From: Treponema sp. | Lineage (GTDB): Bacteria > Spirochaetota > Spirochaetia > Treponematales > Treponemataceae | NCBI GenBank assembly: GCA_024400915.1 | Contig: JAKSLX010000031.1 | Span: 1 to 23,148 of the forward strand | Length of the DNA: 23,148 nucleotides | Reading direction: 5' to 3' | Notes under the pieces: generated by a model | Seen by the model: only the letters and a program-made list of their open reading frames with translations | The model's database searches: none | Told to the model about the DNA's origin: nothing | Made by a program: the position numbers and the translations under genes | Shown here: piece after piece, positions 21,093-23,148 of the stretch | Position numbering within the stretch: position 1 is the stretch's first letter | Layout: each line of letters begins with the position of its first letter

Positions 21093-21349
21093 TTTGTTTT
21101 TTCCTTGTGGGCTGTGATTATAGTATAGCTGAAGGAATTGACGGTGATGATAATTCCATCGATGGTGCAATACCAGTTCTTTCCGCGTTTTAAAATATCG
21201 CATCGGGATGAAAGAATTTTATTGCGGCAGAATTCTACAGCATCGTCTTCAGTGATTCCTAAATTTTTTTTAATGCGGTCAACTCCCATGGGTGTGGTGT
21301 GAAGTTTTCCAATGTTGGCAAGAAGGGTGGTGTTGTCTTTATTTTCCAT
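21089..21349 (-). CDS. DUF3781 family protein
   Basis: This 86-residue protein is a close match in layout to DUF3781: LHTTPMGVDRIKKNLGI, then EFCRNKIL, KRGKNWYCTIDGIIITVNSF and a terminal YTIITAHK. The biochemical role is unknown. The ATG at 21349 has AAGG about 7 nt upstream. It sits in a leftward run of tightly packed small genes and is coupled to the GNAT gene downstream. Confidence 0.85.
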   Translation of the reverse strand: MENKDNTTLLANIGKLHTTPMGVDRIKKNLGITEDDAVEFCRNKILSSRCDILKRGKNWYCTIDGIIITVNSFSYTIITAHKEKTK

Positions 21350-21357
21350 ATATACCT

Positions 21358-21561
21358 TTATTCTATAATGAAAAATTTGATCTGCGCTACCATTGCAGAA
21401 TTCTTTTGTCGATTCTTCTTGCAAAGGAATAGGTGTAAGGGCTGAAATATTTTGTCCAGAAGTTGAGGGCAGATTTCAGACTGCTTTTCAAATTCAGAAT
21501 TCATTATTGCGATGATTTGGTCAAAATGTTTTTCGTTCAGTTTTTCAAATTCTATTTTCAA
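21358..21561 (-). CDS. Possible small gene between the kinase and DUF3781
   Basis: This fills the otherwise empty gap between two tightly packed genes. A TTG at 21561 overlaps the kinase stop codon, and GGAG lies 5 nt upstream, inside the kinase gene. That would give 67 residues beginning MKIEFEKLNEKHFDQII. The first half looks like a normal protein while the C-terminal part is lysine- and phenylalanine-rich, so it may be a truncated gene. Confidence 0.35.
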   Translation of the reverse strand: MKIEFEKLNEKHFDQIIAIMNSEFEKQSEICPQLLDKIFQPLHLFLCKKNRQKNSAMVAQIKFFIIE

Positions 21562-22070
21562 TTTTTCTCCATTAAGTTTTTTGTGCATGATGTGTCATAC
21601 CAAACATCAATTTCTTCTCTGGAAGGAATTTCAAACATGGAAAGGACTTTTTCCTTCAGTCCCTCATCAACATAGAAATCGGAGCCGCCCTTGCCCTCCA
21701 TGATTTTTTTATTCCGAGCTTGAATATTTTTGTTCCACTGTTCATCGCAGATGTCCATGTAGTGCCACTCATATCCGACACCAGTCTCTCTCAGGAAATC
21801 AGAAATATTTTTTCTGTCAGATCTTGTCCAGAAGCCCCAGTCCAAAATCACGTTCGCCCCAGCCTTTGCAATTTCAGCAGCTTTTTTCATAAGGTAAAGG
21901 TTAATTTTCTTCGCAAAGGAATCGTAGGAATCCCCCTGTTCATTTCCTGTCAACGCATAAGTTGTCTCGTCAGTTGAAAGAATAACTGCATTGTGTTTTT
22001 CCTTCAGCTCTTTTGCGTAGTATGTTTTGCCGCTGCAGATTTTTCCGCAGATTAAAAATATTTTTGCCAA
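21558..22070 (-). CDS. P-loop kinase-like ATPase (AAA_33/zeta-toxin type)
   Basis: This 170-residue P-loop protein has Walker A GKICSGKT at 9-16 and ILSTDETTYAL (acidic pair typical of small-molecule kinases) near 30-40. VILDWGFWTRSDRKN follows at about 75-89, then a lid-like arginine region. The family includes kinases that phosphorylate small molecules or nucleic-acid ends. No antitoxin neighbour is seen, so a toxin role is not supported. The start is TTG with GGAG 7 nt upstream. Confidence 0.78.
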   Translation of the reverse strand: MAKIFLICGKICSGKTYYAKELKEKHNAVILSTDETTYALTGNEQGDSYDSFAKKINLYLMKKAAEIAKAGANVILDWGFWTRSDRKNISDFLRETGVGYEWHYMDICDEQWNKNIQARNKKIMEGKGGSDFYVDEGLKEKVLSMFEIPSREEIDVWYDTSCTKNLMEKN

Positions 22071-22097
22071 TCATTTTCTCCTGTAAAAACCAAATTT

Positions 22098-22517
22098 TCA
22101 TAATGCCTTGGTCATAAGCATTTCCATGGGCTGTTCATATCCTGGAATCTCCATGGTGAATCCGCCGCAATCTTTGTATCCAAGCTTTCTGTAGAAATGC
22201 TGGGCATTCTCATCTACCCGGGTTGAAGTCATTGTCATTCCGTAACCCTGAACCTTCATGTCATCTTCCCAGAACTGCATCAGCTGACGGCCATAGCCCT
22301 TTTTCTGTTTTGTCCAATCCACGAAAAGCATTGTGCAGAATGGAATGCTGTCCCAAAAAAGATTGTATCTCAACAGCCCGATTTTGATTCCATCATCGGT
22401 CAAGACATAGCCCTGTCTGTCCCGGACTTTCTTTTCAAATTCGCTTTCCGGCAAATGCTTGTCCAAAGTGAACCAGAAATCCTTGTCTTCATTTTCAACA
22501 TATTTTATCTGCATCAT
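22098..22517 (-). CDS. GNAT acetyltransferase
   Basis: This 139-residue GNAT acetyltransferase carries the acetyl-CoA motif KQKKGYGRQLMQFWED and the closing NAQHFYRKLGYKDCGGFTM. The start is uncertain: an ATG at 22517 is taken, but the SD-like GGAG lies 14 nt upstream and closer to a TTG at 22529. The 5' end overlaps the 3' end of a truncated GNAT remnant in another frame. Confidence 0.8.
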   Translation of the reverse strand: MMQIKYVENEDKDFWFTLDKHLPESEFEKKVRDRQGYVLTDDGIKIGLLRYNLFWDSIPFCTMLFVDWTKQKKGYGRQLMQFWEDDMKVQGYGMTMTSTRVDENAQHFYRKLGYKDCGGFTMEIPGYEQPMEMLMTKAL

Positions 22518-22731
22518 TTTTCTGTTCAACTCTCCTTACCAGTTCATAGTGGCATGTAGTGAAATATTTATTCCAGAAACCTCTTGCATTTGGATTTGCC
22601 GTACCGTGTTCAACCCACATGTATTTGTAACCTGCAGCCATTGCTCTTGATTCTGCAAATCTCAGGAGTTTTTCAGAAAGTCCTGTTCCGCGATATTCAG
22701 GATATACAAAAACTTCGCCTACATCTGCCTT
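22495..22731 (-). pseudogene. 5'-truncated GNAT acetyltransferase remnant
   Basis: A minus-strand frame from 22731 to the TGA at 22495 encodes the C-terminal half of a GNAT protein: VGEVFVYPEYRGTGLSEKLL (acetyl-CoA motif) then WVEHGTANPNARGFWNKYF. An in-frame TAA lies directly upstream at 22732-22734, and no start or SD site is found before the motif. The N-terminal half is missing, so this is a remnant. Its last 23 bases overlap the start of the intact GNAT gene. Confidence 0.75.
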
Positions 22732-22775
22732 TTATATTTCTGATATAGCAGATTATAATCCATAAATTCTTTTTC

Positions 22776-22862
22776 CTAACCTGGTTTCCAGCAGCAGATT
22801 TTCCCGCCATACTGCTTCTTGTAAAAAATTGCGGACTTAATATATTCTTCGTAAACGTTAAT
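22776..22862 (-). pseudogene. Short C-terminal gene fragment (unrecognised)
   Basis: A minus-strand frame encodes 28 residues including VYEEYIKSAIFYKKQYGGKI and ends in TAG at 22776. It looks like a real protein tail but is preceded at once by an in-frame stop. It could be a decay product next to the GNAT remnant. Beyond it, 22863-22958 shows nothing recognisable. Confidence 0.25.
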
Positions 22863-22958
22863 TTAATTTGCGGATACCTTTTATCAGCTTATCATCATTT
22901 GGCATATTCACAGAATAACATTATATTTCTCAAAATGCTAATCTCGAAAATCAAGGTT

Positions 22959-23087
22959 TAAACTGAACGGCAAAATGGTGCCGTCCAGTTTAACATGTGT
23001 TTTCTTGGAAAACACTTATTTGACGTGTTCGCTTGCGCGAACCAATTGTAAATCCTCAGTTGTTGAAACAACTTGCGGTTTACAATT
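22959..23087. repeat. Four consecutive hairpins in non-coding DNA
   Basis: Hairpin 1 is TAAACTG-A-ACGGCA 22959-22972 with TGCCGT-C-CAGTTTA 22979-22992. Hairpin 2 is GTGTTTTC 22997-23004 with GAAAACAC 23008-23015. Hairpin 3 is GTTCGC 23027-23032 with GCGAAC 23037-23042. Hairpin 4 is a two-part stem: AATTGTAAA 23044-23052/TTTACAATT 23079-23087 enclosing AGTTGTT 23058-23064/AACAACT 23067-23073. No gene is present from 22863 to the window end. This could be a small structured RNA or a recombination or processing site. Confidence 0.6.
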
Positions 23088-23148
23088 ATAAGGAACATTT
23101 ACTTAATAAATTTTCATAAATCGGATTTGAGTTTTTTCAGAATCATAA

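Noticed and set aside
20568..23087. Integron cassette array
   Set aside because: The genes overlap each other at start and stop codons, leaving no room for attC sites between them, and no integrase is visible. The terminal hairpins lack a clear R-box pair.
1..23148. CRISPR arrays, insertion sequences and rRNA genes
   Set aside because: No regularly spaced short repeats, transposase genes or rRNA-like sequences were seen anywhere in the window.

Overview
This is most likely a chromosomal segment of an anaerobic spirochaete of the Treponema type. The inference rests on protein content rather than a marker gene. It includes an anaerobe's oxidative-stress operon (flavin reductase/rubredoxin/rubrerythrin with a Fur/PerR regulator), an LpoB plus LPP20 envelope operon, a TrpXYZ-like ABC importer, a PutP symporter, YgiQ, DUF763 and MalQ. 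Start codons, Shine-Dalgarno (SD) sites and bacterial promoters are all recognisable.

The first 3.2 kb is unlike the rest. Coding density is low and RNA-like structure is dense. An RNA ligase gene (83-739) is followed directly by a ~320-nt structured RNA (copy A, 748-1066), then a tRNA-Pro(GGG)-like sequence (1083-1153) and a small orphan gene (1171-1485). A second, diverged copy of the same RNA follows (copy B, 1591-1933), then a small structured element with an intrinsic terminator. Next come a coiled-coil protein gene (2189-2767) and an unrelated ~380-nt RNA candidate closed by a perfect 10-bp end-to-end stem and ended by a terminator (2782-3197). Copies A and B differ in sequence exactly where stems are predicted, yet pairing is kept, which is direct covariation evidence for a folded RNA. 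I do not recognise the family. This is the strongest candidate for an undescribed system.

From 3.4 to 5.9 kb there is a small orphan gene, a bidirectional terminator and a leftward oxidative-stress operon (flavoredoxin-rubredoxin-rubrerythrin fusion, Fur/PerR regulator, NifX/NifB-like cofactor-binding protein). Two 7-1-7 PerR/Fur-type boxes lie at its promoter. From 6.0 to 11.2 kb, rightward genes encode an SPL-type radical SAM protein, a DUF1349 protein, a small membrane protein, YgiQ and DUF763. From 11.27 to 13.46 kb an envelope operon encodes three exported proteins, including LpoB-like and LPP20-like members. It converges on a leftward ABC importer (ATPase, permease, substrate-binding protein, 13.46-16.17 kb) whose promoter carries a 28-bp palindrome. 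A PutP-like sodium symporter (leftward) diverges from a LacI-family regulator (rightward), which is followed by malQ, with an operator-like palindrome at the regulator's start site.

From 20.6 kb to the end is a leftward run of small accessory genes (GNAT, DUF3781, a possible small gene, a P-loop kinase, another GNAT). It decays upstream into a truncated GNAT remnant and then a gene-free stretch with four consecutive hairpins (22959-23087).
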